Shown: positions 51,654 to 60,343 of the stretch, piece after piece
Layout of the letters: the number at the start of each line of letters is the position of its first letter
Position numbering within the stretch: the first letter of the stretch is position 1
Assembly: GCA_031969915.1 (NCBI GenBank)
Contig: DALYJJ010000002.1
Span: 29,631-93,630, forward strand
From: DALYJJ01 sp031969915
Lineage (GTDB): Bacteria > Acidobacteriota > Terriglobia > Bryobacterales > Bryobacteraceae
DNA length: 64,000 bases
Direction of reading: 5' to 3'
Made by a program: the position numbers and the translations under genes
Notes under the pieces: model-generated
Database searches by the model: none
Told to the model about the DNA's origin: nothing
What the model saw: only the letters and a program-made list of their open reading frames with translations

Positions 51654-53117
51654 CTACTGTTTTCCGGCGCGCGCCTTGGCCAGGTTGCTGTTCTTGCGGC
51701 TGTAGCCGAAGTAGATGCAAAGCCCGACGGCCAGCCACACGAACAGCCGGATCCAGTTCTCCGCGCCCAGGCCGTACATCAGGTAGAGATTCACCAGAAT
51801 GCCGAGAATCGGCACGATGGGAACCAAAGGCGTTTTGAAGGGGCGCGGCAGATCGGGATGGGTGCGCCGCATCACGATCACGCCGCCGCACACCAGCACG
51901 AACGCGAACAGTGTTCCGATGCTCGTCATCTCGCCCAGGTGGGCGAGCGGAAGAAACGCCGCCATCAGGCCGACGAATCCCATGAAGATCAGATTCGAAA
52001 GCCAAGGCGTGCGGAACTTCGGATGGATGTCGGAGAAGACCTTCGGCAGCAGCCCGTCGCGAGACATCGAATAGAACACGCGCGACTGCCCGAACAGCAT
52101 CACCAGAATCACCGAAGTGTAGCCGGCGATGACGCCCAGCTTGATCAGGCTCTTCAGCCATTGGTGGGGCGTCCGGTCGATGGCCAGAGCGACCGCGGCG
52201 CGGTCATTCAGTTCGGTGTAGTTCACCACGCCCGTGAGCACGTAGGTAAAGATGATGTAGATCGCGGTGCAGAGCAACAGGGAGCCGATGATGCCGACGG
52301 GCATATCGCGCTGCGGGCGCTTGGCGTCCTGGGCGGCGGTGGAGACCGCGTCGAACCCGATGTAGGCGAAGAAGATGATCCCCGCGCCCCGCACGATGCC
52401 GCTCCAGCCGAACTTGCCGAATTCGCCGGTGGTGTTGGCCGGAATGAGCGGCTGGTGGTTGGCCGGATTCACCAGCGCCCAGCAGAAGCCGATGAAGAGC
52501 ACGATGACGACCAGCTTGATGGCCACCATCACCGCGTTCACGCTCGCCGACTCCTTGATGCCGATGATCAGCAGCGTGGAGATCAACGCCACCACAAACA
52601 GCGCCGGTAGATTGATGAAGCCCTCGGCGTAGACCGGAGGATTGGTGAACGGGATCTTCAGGCTTTCCATCGGCGAGGCCGCCATGGCCAGCGGGAAGTG
52701 AATCCCAAAGTCGCCCAGGAATGAGACCACATAACCCGTCCAACTCACCGCCACCGTGGAGGCGCCCACCGCGTACTCCAGCACCAGGTCCCAGCCGATG
52801 ATCCAGGCCGCCAGTTCGCCCATCGTGGCGTATGAGTAGGTATACGCGCTTCCCGCCACCGGAATCATCGACGCGAACTCGCTGTAGCAAAGACCCGCGA
52901 ACGCGCAGCCCACCGCCGCCACAACGAAGGACAGCATGATGCCCGGCCCGGCGTGGACGGCGGCGGCGGGACCGGTGAGTGTGAACAGGCCGGCGCCGAT
53001 GATCGCGCCGATGCCCATCAGCACCAGTTGAAGCGCTGAAAGCTCCTTCTTCAGCGTGTGCTTGCCCTCCGCTTCGGAAAGGATCTTCTCCAGCGGCTTG
53101 GTCGCAAAAAGACTCAT
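51654..53117 (-). CDS. APC-superfamily amino acid permease (cationic amino acid transporter type)
   Basis: A 487-residue permease with about 12-13 helices. Family marks: 'LVLMGIGAIIGAGLFTLTGPAAA' (helix 1, near residue 31), 'FAGLCYSEFASMIPVAGSAYTYSYATMGELAAWIIGWDLVLEYAVG' and 'FFAYIGFDAVSTAAQDAKRPQRDMPVGIIGSLL'. It resembles bacterial CAT/YfnA-type transporters, and the substrate could be basic or branched amino acids. A possible promoter box (TATAGT) lies about 75 bp upstream in the leader. Confidence 0.92.
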   Translation of the reverse strand: MSLFATKPLEKILSEAEGKHTLKKELSALQLVLMGIGAIIGAGLFTLTGPAAAVHAGPGIMLSFVVAAVGCAFAGLCYSEFASMIPVAGSAYTYSYATMGELAAWIIGWDLVLEYAVGASTVAVSWTGYVVSFLGDFGIHFPLAMAASPMESLKIPFTNPPVYAEGFINLPALFVVALISTLLIIGIKESASVNAVMVAIKLVVIVLFIGFCWALVNPANHQPLIPANTTGEFGKFGWSGIVRGAGIIFFAYIGFDAVSTAAQDAKRPQRDMPVGIIGSLLLCTAIYIIFTYVLTGVVNYTELNDRAAVALAIDRTPHQWLKSLIKLGVIAGYTSVILVMLFGQSRVFYSMSRDGLLPKVFSDIHPKFRTPWLSNLIFMGFVGLMAAFLPLAHLGEMTSIGTLFAFVLVCGGVIVMRRTHPDLPRPFKTPLVPIVPILGILVNLYLMYGLGAENWIRLFVWLAVGLCIYFGYSRKNSNLAKARAGKQ

Positions 53118-53194
53118 GCGAGGCGTCTCCCAGTCGGCGGCGGCTTACCCGGCCCTCCGCGGCGGACTCTACTCAGAATCGAGCAAAACAGGGA
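53118..53194 (-). promoter_or_regulatory. Leader of the APC permease with a TATAGT box and GC-rich sequence
   Basis: The minus strand reads TATAGT near 53195-53200 (overlapping the end of thiE) and then a GC-rich leader that can form local hairpins (GGCGGC/GCCGCC-type). It may hold the permease promoter. I compared it by eye with ydaO-, guanidine- and cobalamin-type riboswitches and could not match any. Confidence 0.25.
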
Positions 53195-53833
53195 CTATAG
53201 CACAGTCGTCACGGAGAGCCACTCTTCCGCGCGGCGCAGCAGTGAAATGCGGTCGCAACGCTCGGGAAACAGGTCCGCAATCACCGCTACCGAGTCCGCG
53301 CCCGCCGCCAGGACGGCGCGTGCGTTCTCTCTTGCGATGCCGCCAATCGCCACCAGCGGCCTCGAGGCCAGCGGCCGCCAGCGCCGCAGCCCTTCCAGGC
53401 CCACCTCGGCATCCGGCCGATCTTTGGACGCCGTGCGGAAAATCGGCCCGAGCGCGAGATAGTCGGCGGGCTCCGTCGCCGCATCCCGCAACTGCGCTTC
53501 GTTGTGCGTGGAGAACCCGAGCGGCAGGGAGTCGCCGAGCACGCGGCGCGCGGCGGCGGGCAGCAAGTCGTCCTGGCCCAGGTGGACTCCCGCTTCGAGC
53601 AGGCGGGCGATGTCCGCGCGGTCGTCGACGATCAGGGTCGCTCCCGCGCCCCTGCACAGGGCGGCGATCGTCGACGCCTCTTCAAACGCCGCGCGCGTGA
53701 ACACATCTTTGCGGCGGTACTGCAACAGGCGCACGCCGGCCTCAAGTAACGCCTCCGCCAGCACTACGGGCGCACACCCGCGGCGCTCACAAGCGGTCGT
53801 GTCGACGATCGGATAAAAGGCGGGGAGGACCAC
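53195..53833 (-). CDS. thiE: Thiamine-phosphate synthase
   Basis: A 212-residue TIM-barrel enzyme joining the HMP-PP and thiazole-phosphate moieties of thiamine. Motifs: 'LLQYRRKDVFTRAAFEEAS' (pyrophosphate-binding QYR-K), 'LIVDDRADIARLLEAGVHLGQDDL' (DDR-D and HLGQ-D), 'GFSTHNEAQL' and 'DYLALGPIFRTASK' then 'PLVAIGGIARENA'. Complete. No other thi genes are nearby. Divergent from iolB with a 29-bp gap. Confidence 0.94.
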   Translation of the reverse strand: MVLPAFYPIVDTTACERRGCAPVVLAEALLEAGVRLLQYRRKDVFTRAAFEEASTIAALCRGAGATLIVDDRADIARLLEAGVHLGQDDLLPAAARRVLGDSLPLGFSTHNEAQLRDAATEPADYLALGPIFRTASKDRPDAEVGLEGLRRWRPLASRPLVAIGGIARENARAVLAAGADSVAVIADLFPERCDRISLLRRAEEWLSVTTVL

Positions 53834-53862
53834 GGAAACCGCCTATGATAGCGTGGTTCCAA

Positions 53863-54675
53863 ATGCGCATGCATATCAAGTCGCCCGGCGAAGCACCCGG
53901 CCATTATCCAGTCGTCAAACGCGGCGAAGGGCTGCGATTCCTGTCGTTCTCGATCCTCGAACTGGGCGGCTCGTTCCGCGAGTTCTCCTTCGAAACCGGC
54001 GACGAGGAAGTCTCGCTCGATTTCTACACGGGCGCCGTGAACGTTGAGGCCGAGGGCGCTTATGGCGAATGGTCGGCGCGCATCCCCGCGCGCACGTCGA
54101 TCGCCTCGGCGCATCCCATGGTCTACGTGCCCACGCAGTCGAAGGTGCGCCTGACTGCTCCGGAATCGCCGGCGCGGGTTACCATCGGCGGAGCGCTTGG
54201 CAAACCGGGCGTCCCCGCGCTCATTGAGGGCGGACAGATCGTGAGCAAGTCCGTGGGCAAGGATAATTGGGTGCGCTCGGTTCACACGCACATCGCCGAT
54301 AATGTTCCGGCGGCGCGGCTGATTTGCGGCGAAACCGTGAACCATCCCGGCGGCTGGTCCAGTTGTCCCCCGCACAAACACGATCGTTTCAACGCGCCCT
54401 CGGAAGTGCCGATGGAAGAGGTCTACTACTTCCAGTGCGACCCCAAGCAGGGCTTCGGGTTCATCCGCGTGTACACGGATCCGGCCGATCCCGAGCCGTT
54501 CGATCAGTCCTTCGCGGTGGAGCACGGAGACACCGTGCTGATTCCGCGCGGGTATCATCCGGTGGCCGCCTGCCCCGGATACACCCTCAACTACACTTGG
54601 ATCCTCGCCGGCGAAGGCCGCACCTACGGCGCCTGGAGCGACGATCCGAAACACGCCTGGCTTCGAACCACGTAA
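53863..54675 (+). CDS. iolB: 5-deoxy-glucuronate isomerase (IolB/KduI family)
   Basis: A 270-residue bicupin of inositol catabolism, which converts 5-deoxy-glucuronate to 5-dehydro-2-deoxygluconate. The start is set at ATG 53863 (MRMHIKSPGE); ATG 53845 adds six residues. Metal ligands lie in 'NHPGGWSSCPPHKHDRF' (two His), 'EEVYYFQCDPKQGFGF' (Glu) and 'VLIPRGYHPVAACPGY' (His). No other iol genes are in the window, so it may work with unlinked partners or serve another uronate route. Confidence 0.9.
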   Translation: MRMHIKSPGEAPGHYPVVKRGEGLRFLSFSILELGGSFREFSFETGDEEVSLDFYTGAVNVEAEGAYGEWSARIPARTSIASAHPMVYVPTQSKVRLTAPESPARVTIGGALGKPGVPALIEGGQIVSKSVGKDNWVRSVHTHIADNVPAARLICGETVNHPGGWSSCPPHKHDRFNAPSEVPMEEVYYFQCDPKQGFGFIRVYTDPADPEPFDQSFAVEHGDTVLIPRGYHPVAACPGYTLNYTWILAGEGRTYGAWSDDPKHAWLRTT

Positions 54676-54690
54676 TTGCGGAGGAGGACC

Positions 54691-56748
54691 ATGCGCCTCG
54701 CCCTTTTGTTGCCCGTAACCGCAGCTGCCCTGTTTGCGCAGTGCGAGCCGCCGATCCCCGTTCGGGAATTGCTCGAGAAGATCTGGACGGATGGTTACGA
54801 TCTACCGTTCAGCGAGAGCCGGCGAACGCGCCACGAGGCGTACCGCGCCGCGCTCGAAAAGCATCCGCACGATTACTTCCTGCTCCGGATGATGCTCATG
54901 ACCACTGCCGACAACGAGCAGGCGATCGCCTGGGCGCGGGACCTGCGCGACCGCCGCCCGGACCAGCCGGTCTACACCCTGATTTACGCCCAGGCGCTGG
55001 AGGGGCGGAACTCGGCGGAGACGGTGCGTTTGCTTGAGATGATCAACGCCAACCATCCCGAGCTCTCGCGGTCGCACTTGGCTCTCGCCGATCTGAGCCG
55101 GTTTGGGAAGACCAAAGACGACGCTCGGGCGAAGCGTGAGTTGGCGAGCTTCCTGGCGGCCTGTCCGGCGCCGCTCGACGCCGCGCCGCTGCGGACGGTG
55201 GGTGCGCTGGGGACGAAAGAGCAGGCGGCGGCGGTGGCGGCCGCCGTCCGGAAGCGGATTGTGGAAGTCCCGCCGGAACTGATGGCGGGCGTGTATGAGG
55301 CGTTGTGGCCGCTGGAGTTCAAGGCCACGCCGCCCACCGCTCACGCCGCTTTGAGGCAGCAGGTGGCTGCTGACCTGGCGGTGCTGGAGAAGGCCCCCGG
55401 CCGCGACACGGTGCGCTGGCTCGTGCTCCTGAGCGGAGGCTACGGCAGCGCGGGAGACCCGGAAGCCGCCAAGCGGTTGCTCGACGAGATCGTCGCCAAG
55501 TATCCCAAGTCCACCGAAGCGAAGCGAGCGATCCAGGAGCGTTGGCGGAACGCAAACCCTCGCCCTCCCCTCGGCGACCCGCAAAAGGCAGAGCAGTGGG
55601 CGCGGGCGGCTGCCGCGCAACTCGCCGAATGGCATCGCGCCTGGCCCGACGATTCCCTGCTGTACAGCGACTGGTTCGAAATGGTGGTGAGCTTCTCGGA
55701 CTCCTCGCCGGACGAGGTCGCGCGGATGGGAGGCCGGCTGCTTGAGTTGTACCGGAAGAACCCCAACTGGCACGGTTCACTTCCGGTTGAGTGGATGGTG
55801 GCGGACGCCTTCCTCAAGAAGAACGTGAACGTCGACCAGGTTCCAAGGCTGATCGACGAAGGGGCCGGCCGGCAGGCAAAACGGGACCGCGATAACCTGG
55901 CTGACGACCGGTTGCCGGACGAGTTCATGAAGAGCGTCCGGCAGGGGATCGAAGAAAGACGAACCGAGCGAGCGCGGCTCCTGCTCAGCTATTACGCGCA
56001 GACGAAAACCCCCGAGCCGGCCAGGGCAATTGAAGCCGAGTTGGCGGCAATGAGCCCCGAGGAACCGCGGCTGAAGGCGAAGCTGCTCGAACGCCAGGCC
56101 CAGGCCGCCGAGCTGTTCGGCCGCAAACTGGACGCCTTGCTCATCTACCGGGCAGCGCTCAGCGTCCGTCCGCAGGCTCCGGTGGCGGGACGCCCCGATC
56201 CGGTCAAGGAGAACATCGATCGTCTGTGGAAGGAACTCGGCGGCAGCCCTGCTGCATACGCGTTGCTGCTCGACAAGGCGAAGCCCGCTGAAGCCAAGGA
56301 CACACGCTGGGAGAAGCCCAAGAAGCCGATTCCGCCGTTCAGCGTGTCCGACCTGCAGGGGAAGACCTGGACCCTGGCCGGCCTGGAAGGCAGGACCGTC
56401 CTGATCAACTTGTGGGCCACCTGGTGCGCCCCCTGCCGCGCCGAGCATCCCGTGTTTCAAAAGCTCTACGACGAGTTGAAATCGCGTTCGGACGTGAGCG
56501 TGATCACCTTCAACGTGGACCACGACGTGAGCAAGGTCGCGCCCTACATGGCCGAGAACAAGTACACGTTTCCTGTGCTGCTGGCGAGCGAAGTGGTGGA
56601 CCGCGTGCTCGATGCGGTGGCCATTCCGCAGAACTGGTTTCTGACGAAGAGCGGGAAACTGGAGGTTCTCCAGGTCGGCTTCAATAGCGAACCCGATTGG
56701 CGCGACAAGATGGTTGCGAAGCTCGAAGAGGTCGGGAAGCTCCCGTAA
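54691..56748 (+). CDS. Secreted TPR-like protein with C-terminal TlpA-type thioredoxin domain
   Basis: A 685-residue protein from ATG 54691 with a strong GGAGGAGG site. Signal peptide MRLALLLPVTAAALFAQ. Residues ~40-530 are helical with TPR-like regularities ('PHDYFLLRMMLMTTADNEQAIAWARDL', 'PVYTLIYAQALEGRNSAETVRLLEMI'). Residues ~545-685 are a TlpA/ResA-like thioredoxin: 'FSVSDLQGKTWTLAGLEGRTVLINLWATWCAPCRAEHPVFQKLY', with Cys579 and Cys582. A periplasmic redox protein whose N-terminal half probably binds partners. It follows iolB by 15 nt. Confidence 0.85.
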   Translation: MRLALLLPVTAAALFAQCEPPIPVRELLEKIWTDGYDLPFSESRRTRHEAYRAALEKHPHDYFLLRMMLMTTADNEQAIAWARDLRDRRPDQPVYTLIYAQALEGRNSAETVRLLEMINANHPELSRSHLALADLSRFGKTKDDARAKRELASFLAACPAPLDAAPLRTVGALGTKEQAAAVAAAVRKRIVEVPPELMAGVYEALWPLEFKATPPTAHAALRQQVAADLAVLEKAPGRDTVRWLVLLSGGYGSAGDPEAAKRLLDEIVAKYPKSTEAKRAIQERWRNANPRPPLGDPQKAEQWARAAAAQLAEWHRAWPDDSLLYSDWFEMVVSFSDSSPDEVARMGGRLLELYRKNPNWHGSLPVEWMVADAFLKKNVNVDQVPRLIDEGAGRQAKRDRDNLADDRLPDEFMKSVRQGIEERRTERARLLLSYYAQTKTPEPARAIEAELAAMSPEEPRLKAKLLERQAQAAELFGRKLDALLIYRAALSVRPQAPVAGRPDPVKENIDRLWKELGGSPAAYALLLDKAKPAEAKDTRWEKPKKPIPPFSVSDLQGKTWTLAGLEGRTVLINLWATWCAPCRAEHPVFQKLYDELKSRSDVSVITFNVDHDVSKVAPYMAENKYTFPVLLASEVVDRVLDAVAIPQNWFLTKSGKLEVLQVGFNSEPDWRDKMVAKLEEVGKLP

Positions 56749-56753
56749 CGTCC

Positions 56754-57428
56754 TCAGCGTTTCTTCAACGTCACCGCGAGCCCGCCGCCATTGGCGTACA
56801 CCACGGTGTCGAGCGCGGGATTCGCCGCCACGGCCCGCATGTACTCCGGGACCATGTCCGTGTTGTGCGCCAGAATCAGGCCGCCGGGACGCACCAGCGG
56901 TAGGAGTTGGTTCAGGTAGTCCGCATACCCTTCCTTCTCGGCGTCGATGAAGACGATATCGATCGGCGCGCGCAGCGTGGCGATGGTGCGGTGGGCGTCG
57001 CCCTCCACCAGCGACACGAAGCCGTCCACGCCGGCTTGTTGGAAGTGCTTCCGCGCCAGGGCGGCGCGGTTCTTGTCGAGTTCGAAGGTCGTCAGCCTGC
57101 CGCCTGTCTTGTTGAGCGCCAGCGCGAACCACAGCCCGGATATGCCCGTGGAGGAGCCGATCTCGACGGCCGCTTTCGCCCCGATGGCTTCCGTCAGGAT
57201 GCGAATCAGCCGGCCGTCGGCGGTGGGCACGTTCGCGTACAGGTCGCCGGCCTTGACGATCCCGTCGATCGTATCCAGGATTCTCCTCTCGGTTTCCGAG
57301 TGGGCGATGGGGGGCGCGGATTCCGCACCGCTCGCGGACCCGGGACGACGGCGCTGGGCGGCGGCGGGGCCCAGCAGGACGGCCGCGGCGAGCGCCGCGG
57401 CGAGCACGTTCTGTCGCATGGCTTCCAT
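56754..57428 (-). CDS. Exported O-methyltransferase (class I, CCoAMT-like)
   Basis: A 224-residue protein with starts at 57428 or 57419 and a hydrophobic leader (VLAAALAAAVLLGPAAA). The SAM-binding core is 'AAVEIGSSTGISGLWFALALN', then 'TTFELDKNRAALARKHFQQAG', 'IDIVFIDAEKEGYADYLNQLLPLVRPGGLILAHNT', the motifs of the O-methyltransferase family 3 (caffeoyl-CoA/catechol type). An exported methyltransferase is unusual because SAM is cytosolic, so the leader may be an anchor. Convergent with the thioredoxin gene (5-bp gap). Confidence 0.8.
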   Translation of the reverse strand: MEAMRQNVLAAALAAAVLLGPAAAQRRRPGSASGAESAPPIAHSETERRILDTIDGIVKAGDLYANVPTADGRLIRILTEAIGAKAAVEIGSSTGISGLWFALALNKTGGRLTTFELDKNRAALARKHFQQAGVDGFVSLVEGDAHRTIATLRAPIDIVFIDAEKEGYADYLNQLLPLVRPGGLILAHNTDMVPEYMRAVAANPALDTVVYANGGGLAVTLKKR

Positions 57429-57528
57429 GGTAGAAGGTTCGGCATCACCCCGCTCGGCGGCGGGCGGGCTATCGGATGCTTTACTCCCGAATCGCGGTGT
57501 GATAACTAAGGCACCCAGGAGGCGTCCC

Positions 57529-58380
57529 TTGAAGCACGCAATCTTACATTCTCTTCCCGCCCCAGTCCTCGCCCTGCTCGTCGCCTGTGGGGGAGGCACT
57601 TCCACCAGCCCCTCGGCGAAGATGGGCACGCCGGAGTACTTCTGGTCGGGAGCCAAGCAGACTTTCGCCGCGAAAGACTATGCGAAGACCACCGACCACC
57701 TGACCGAGCTGTTGAAGACCGAGAACCAATACCGGGAGAGCGCCGAGCCCTGGCGGTTGATCGTCCTCTCTGCGACGGCCAAAGGGTATTCCGAGCTCGG
57801 GGAGAACCTCGAAGCGGGCGGGAGAGCGAACCGCGGCACGGCGTTCCGCCGCTTCATGAACGACGCGCGGCAGTTGGCGAGCCGCGCCGCGCTGGAGTTC
57901 GCGGAGTCGTTTGAGAAGTTCGAACAGCGCCACACGGCGAAGTCGGTGACGCTTGAGTTTCCGTTCCCCGGTGGCAACGTCGGTCTGCCCCGCGAGCTGG
58001 CGGCGCTCGCCAAGGGCGAGACCCCGGATCAGGCGAAGGTGGACACGGCGCGGAAGCGCAGTATCGAACGCGAAATGCTGCTGCTCGCGTGTCATGCCGC
58101 AGGTGCGAAGGAGGATGTCGCCAAGGCGCAGCAGATGTTTGCGCCGGGCAAGGTGGAGGTCCCGCGGGAGCAGTTCATGATGGCGATGGCGGTCGCCCTC
58201 TACGAGCACGCCAGGCTGTTCACCGGCATGAAGCTGAACCTGCCGGACCGCGTGGAGTTCTTCAATAAGCACTCCCGCGAAGCGCTGCAGACCGTTGCCG
58301 ATTCGAAAGACAAGAAGGCCCTGCTCGACAGGCTCGACGCGCAACTCAAGGAAGTAAAGAAGCAGACGGGGAAGAAGTAG
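57529..58380 (+). CDS. Hypothetical lipoprotein (TPR-like)
   Basis: A 283-residue protein. I choose the TTG at 57529 because a perfect AGGAGG lies 6 nt upstream and it gives a lipoprotein leader (LPAPVLALLVAC, lipobox Cys near residue 20); upstream ATGs belong to a frame antisense to the methyltransferase. The body is helical ('AKQTFAAKDYAKTTDHLTELLKTENQYRESAEPWRLIVLS', 'AMAVALYEHARLFTGMKLNLPDRVEFF'), resembling single-TPR lipoproteins. Function unknown. Its end overlaps the convergent GT39 gene by 35 nt. Confidence 0.72.
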   Translation: MKHAILHSLPAPVLALLVACGGGTSTSPSAKMGTPEYFWSGAKQTFAAKDYAKTTDHLTELLKTENQYRESAEPWRLIVLSATAKGYSELGENLEAGGRANRGTAFRRFMNDARQLASRAALEFAESFEKFEQRHTAKSVTLEFPFPGGNVGLPRELAALAKGETPDQAKVDTARKRSIEREMLLLACHAAGAKEDVAKAQQMFAPGKVEVPREQFMMAMAVALYEHARLFTGMKLNLPDRVEFFNKHSREALQTVADSKDKKALLDRLDAQLKEVKKQTGKK

Positions 58381-59788
58381 TTTCCAGGCGGGGCGGCTCG
58401 CCGGGCGTTTGGACGATGCGAGCCGCGGCGGGCGTTGCCCCTGGGCGTTCGTCGCAGTCCGGCAGCGGCGTCACCGAATAGAAGTTCAGGCCGTAGCGCC
58501 AGGCGCGGTGAATCTCGCCGACGCAGGCATTCTTGCCTTCGGCGGCGCGCCACAGTCCGCGCGCCGAGACGCGTTCATCCAGCACCGGGTAGGTCTTCGT
58601 TTTGAGATAGGCCGCGCCGAGCGCCACGGCGCCCGCGACGGCGGCGATGGCGGCCGCGCGCGGTAGCCGCCAGGCGGCGAAGGCGAGCGCGGCCAGCGGC
58701 AGCGCGGGCAGCAGATGGCGCAGGTCGACCGGCGCCCGCGAAAGGCCGGCGTCCAGGGCGGGCGGCAGGATGTCGGCGATCAACGGAATGGCGATCAGGA
58801 GCACGGCCGACGAGGCGAGCGCCGCCGAAGCGCGCCGTGCCGACGCGGCGGCGTCCCCCATCACGGCGCACACCAGGGGCAAGAGCGGAAGCAGGTAGCC
58901 CGGCAGTTTGTTGGTGGACGCCGAGAAGAACAGGAAGCCGAAGGCGGCCATGGCGAGAAGCACTCGATTCACCCCGGCGTGAGGCAGGCCCTTCCAGCGG
59001 ATCAGCGCGAGCAGCGGGGTCCAGGGGAATAGCGCACCGGCCATCACCGGCACGTAGAACCAGAACGGCTGCTGGTGCTGCAGAGCCTCGGTCGCGAAGC
59101 GATCGAAGTGGTGCTTCCACAGGAACTCGTTCCAGAAGGAAGCCCCGTTACGCATCGTCACCGCGGCATACCACGGCGCCGCGGTCAGCAAAGCGGCCGA
59201 GTAGAACACCAGCAGCCCACGCCAGCGCCGCCGGAGAAACCACAGGAGCGGCGCGCTGAGAACCACCGGCACCAGACCCTTGGCCAGCATCGCCAAGCCG
59301 AGCAAAACACCGGCGGCCAGCAGCGGGCGGCGGCCGGGTTGGAGCGCGGTGAGCACGGCCGCCGAAAAGCAGACGGCCAACGGAAGGTCCGTCACCGCGA
59401 CGTGACTGAAGGCGAGCCAGGCCGCCGAAGTCGCGAGGATCGCCGTGGCGAAGAGCGCGGCGCGATCGTCCAGCAGCCGGCGCAGCAGCAGGTAGTACGC
59501 GCAGAGAAACAGGCAACTGAGGACCGCGATCGGCAACCGCGGCGCAACGTCCGTCCCCAGGCCGGCGCGGTAGCCCGCGGCCACCACCCAATACAGCAGC
59601 GCCGGCTTCTCGAACCACGGCTCGCCCCACAGCCGGGGCGTTACGAAATCGCCCGAAGCCGCCATCTCGCGCCCGATGGAGGCGTAACGGGGCTCATCGG
59701 GTCCGAGCAGTCCCACCGCGCCCATGCGATAGAAGAACAGAAGGTAGACAATGGGGATGGCGCAGAGCCATAACCAGCGGTGAGACAC
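58346..59788 (-). CDS. GT39/ArnT-like dolichyl-phosphate-mannose-protein mannosyltransferase-type glycosyltransferase
   Basis: A 480-residue polytopic membrane protein. The N-terminal 'GLLGPDEPRYASIGREMAASGDFVTPRLWGEPWFEKPALLYWVVAAGY' is the GT-C/PMT signature with the catalytic Asp-Glu. It has about ten helices and a short soluble C-terminus. It should transfer a lipid-linked sugar to lipid A, a protein or another acceptor outside the membrane; ArnT itself adds aminoarabinose. No lipid-A modification genes are in the window. Divergent from the HIT gene at 59810. Confidence 0.88.
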   Translation of the reverse strand: MSHRWLWLCAIPIVYLLFFYRMGAVGLLGPDEPRYASIGREMAASGDFVTPRLWGEPWFEKPALLYWVVAAGYRAGLGTDVAPRLPIAVLSCLFLCAYYLLLRRLLDDRAALFATAILATSAAWLAFSHVAVTDLPLAVCFSAAVLTALQPGRRPLLAAGVLLGLAMLAKGLVPVVLSAPLLWFLRRRWRGLLVFYSAALLTAAPWYAAVTMRNGASFWNEFLWKHHFDRFATEALQHQQPFWFYVPVMAGALFPWTPLLALIRWKGLPHAGVNRVLLAMAAFGFLFFSASTNKLPGYLLPLLPLVCAVMGDAAASARRASAALASSAVLLIAIPLIADILPPALDAGLSRAPVDLRHLLPALPLAALAFAAWRLPRAAAIAAVAGAVALGAAYLKTKTYPVLDERVSARGLWRAAEGKNACVGEIHRAWRYGLNFYSVTPLPDCDERPGATPAAARIVQTPGEPPRLETTSSPSASLLP

Positions 59789-59809
59789 GCCTCAAGTATA
59801 ATTTCGCCC

Positions 59810-60343
59810 ATGCGGTGGGCGCTCCTTTTCCTTCTCCTTGTGGCCGGCGGCGCGGGCGCGCGGGCCGACGTATCCGGGTGCGCGTGCGATCCGGCCCAGC
59901 CGGAGACCATGAAGCGGCGCGAATGCGGCCTCTGCCGCGAGGCTGAGAATCAGCAAGGCGAGGGGGTATTCTTCCTGAAGGACATCAACCCGCGCAAGCC
60001 GAACCGATGGCTGGCGCTGCCCAAGCGGCACATCCCCGGGCATCACGCGATGAAGGATCTGACGAAAGAGGAGCGCGCTGAATTGTGGGCGGCGGCGATC
60101 CAAAAGGCCCGTGAGCTGTGGGGCGACGAGTGGGGACTGGCATACAACTCGGACCGGGTGCGCACGCAATGCCACACCCATATTCACATTGGGAAACTGC
60201 TGAAGGGCCTGGCGCCCGGCAAGACGATGATCGTCAACGGTCCCGCCGATATCCCGGCGCTCGACGGCATCTGGGTCCATCCGAAAGGAAAGAAACTGGT
60301 GGTGCACTACGGCGAGGGCATCACGGAAACGGCGTTACTGCGA
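59810..60343 (+). CDS. Exported HIT-family (histidine triad) protein
   Basis: A 178-residue protein ending at the TGA at 60344-60346; the listed end excludes the stop bases shared with the next gene's ATG. Signal peptide MRWALLFLLLVAGGAGARA. After a Cys-rich stretch ('GCACDPAQPETMKRRECGLC') comes a HIT domain: 'NRWLALPKRHIPGHHAMKDLTKEERAELW' and the triad in 'TQCHTHIHIGKLLKG'. HIT enzymes hydrolyse nucleoside phosphoramidates or dinucleotides, whereas exported ones such as Cdh cleave CDP-diacylglycerol. Substrate unknown. Coupled to the UxaA gene by an ATGA overlap. Confidence 0.83.

Noticed and set aside
53118..53194. Possible riboswitch in the leader of the amino acid permease
   Set aside because: The leader is GC-rich and foldable, but none of the conserved cores I checked by eye is present. 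It is kept only as a low-confidence regulatory region.
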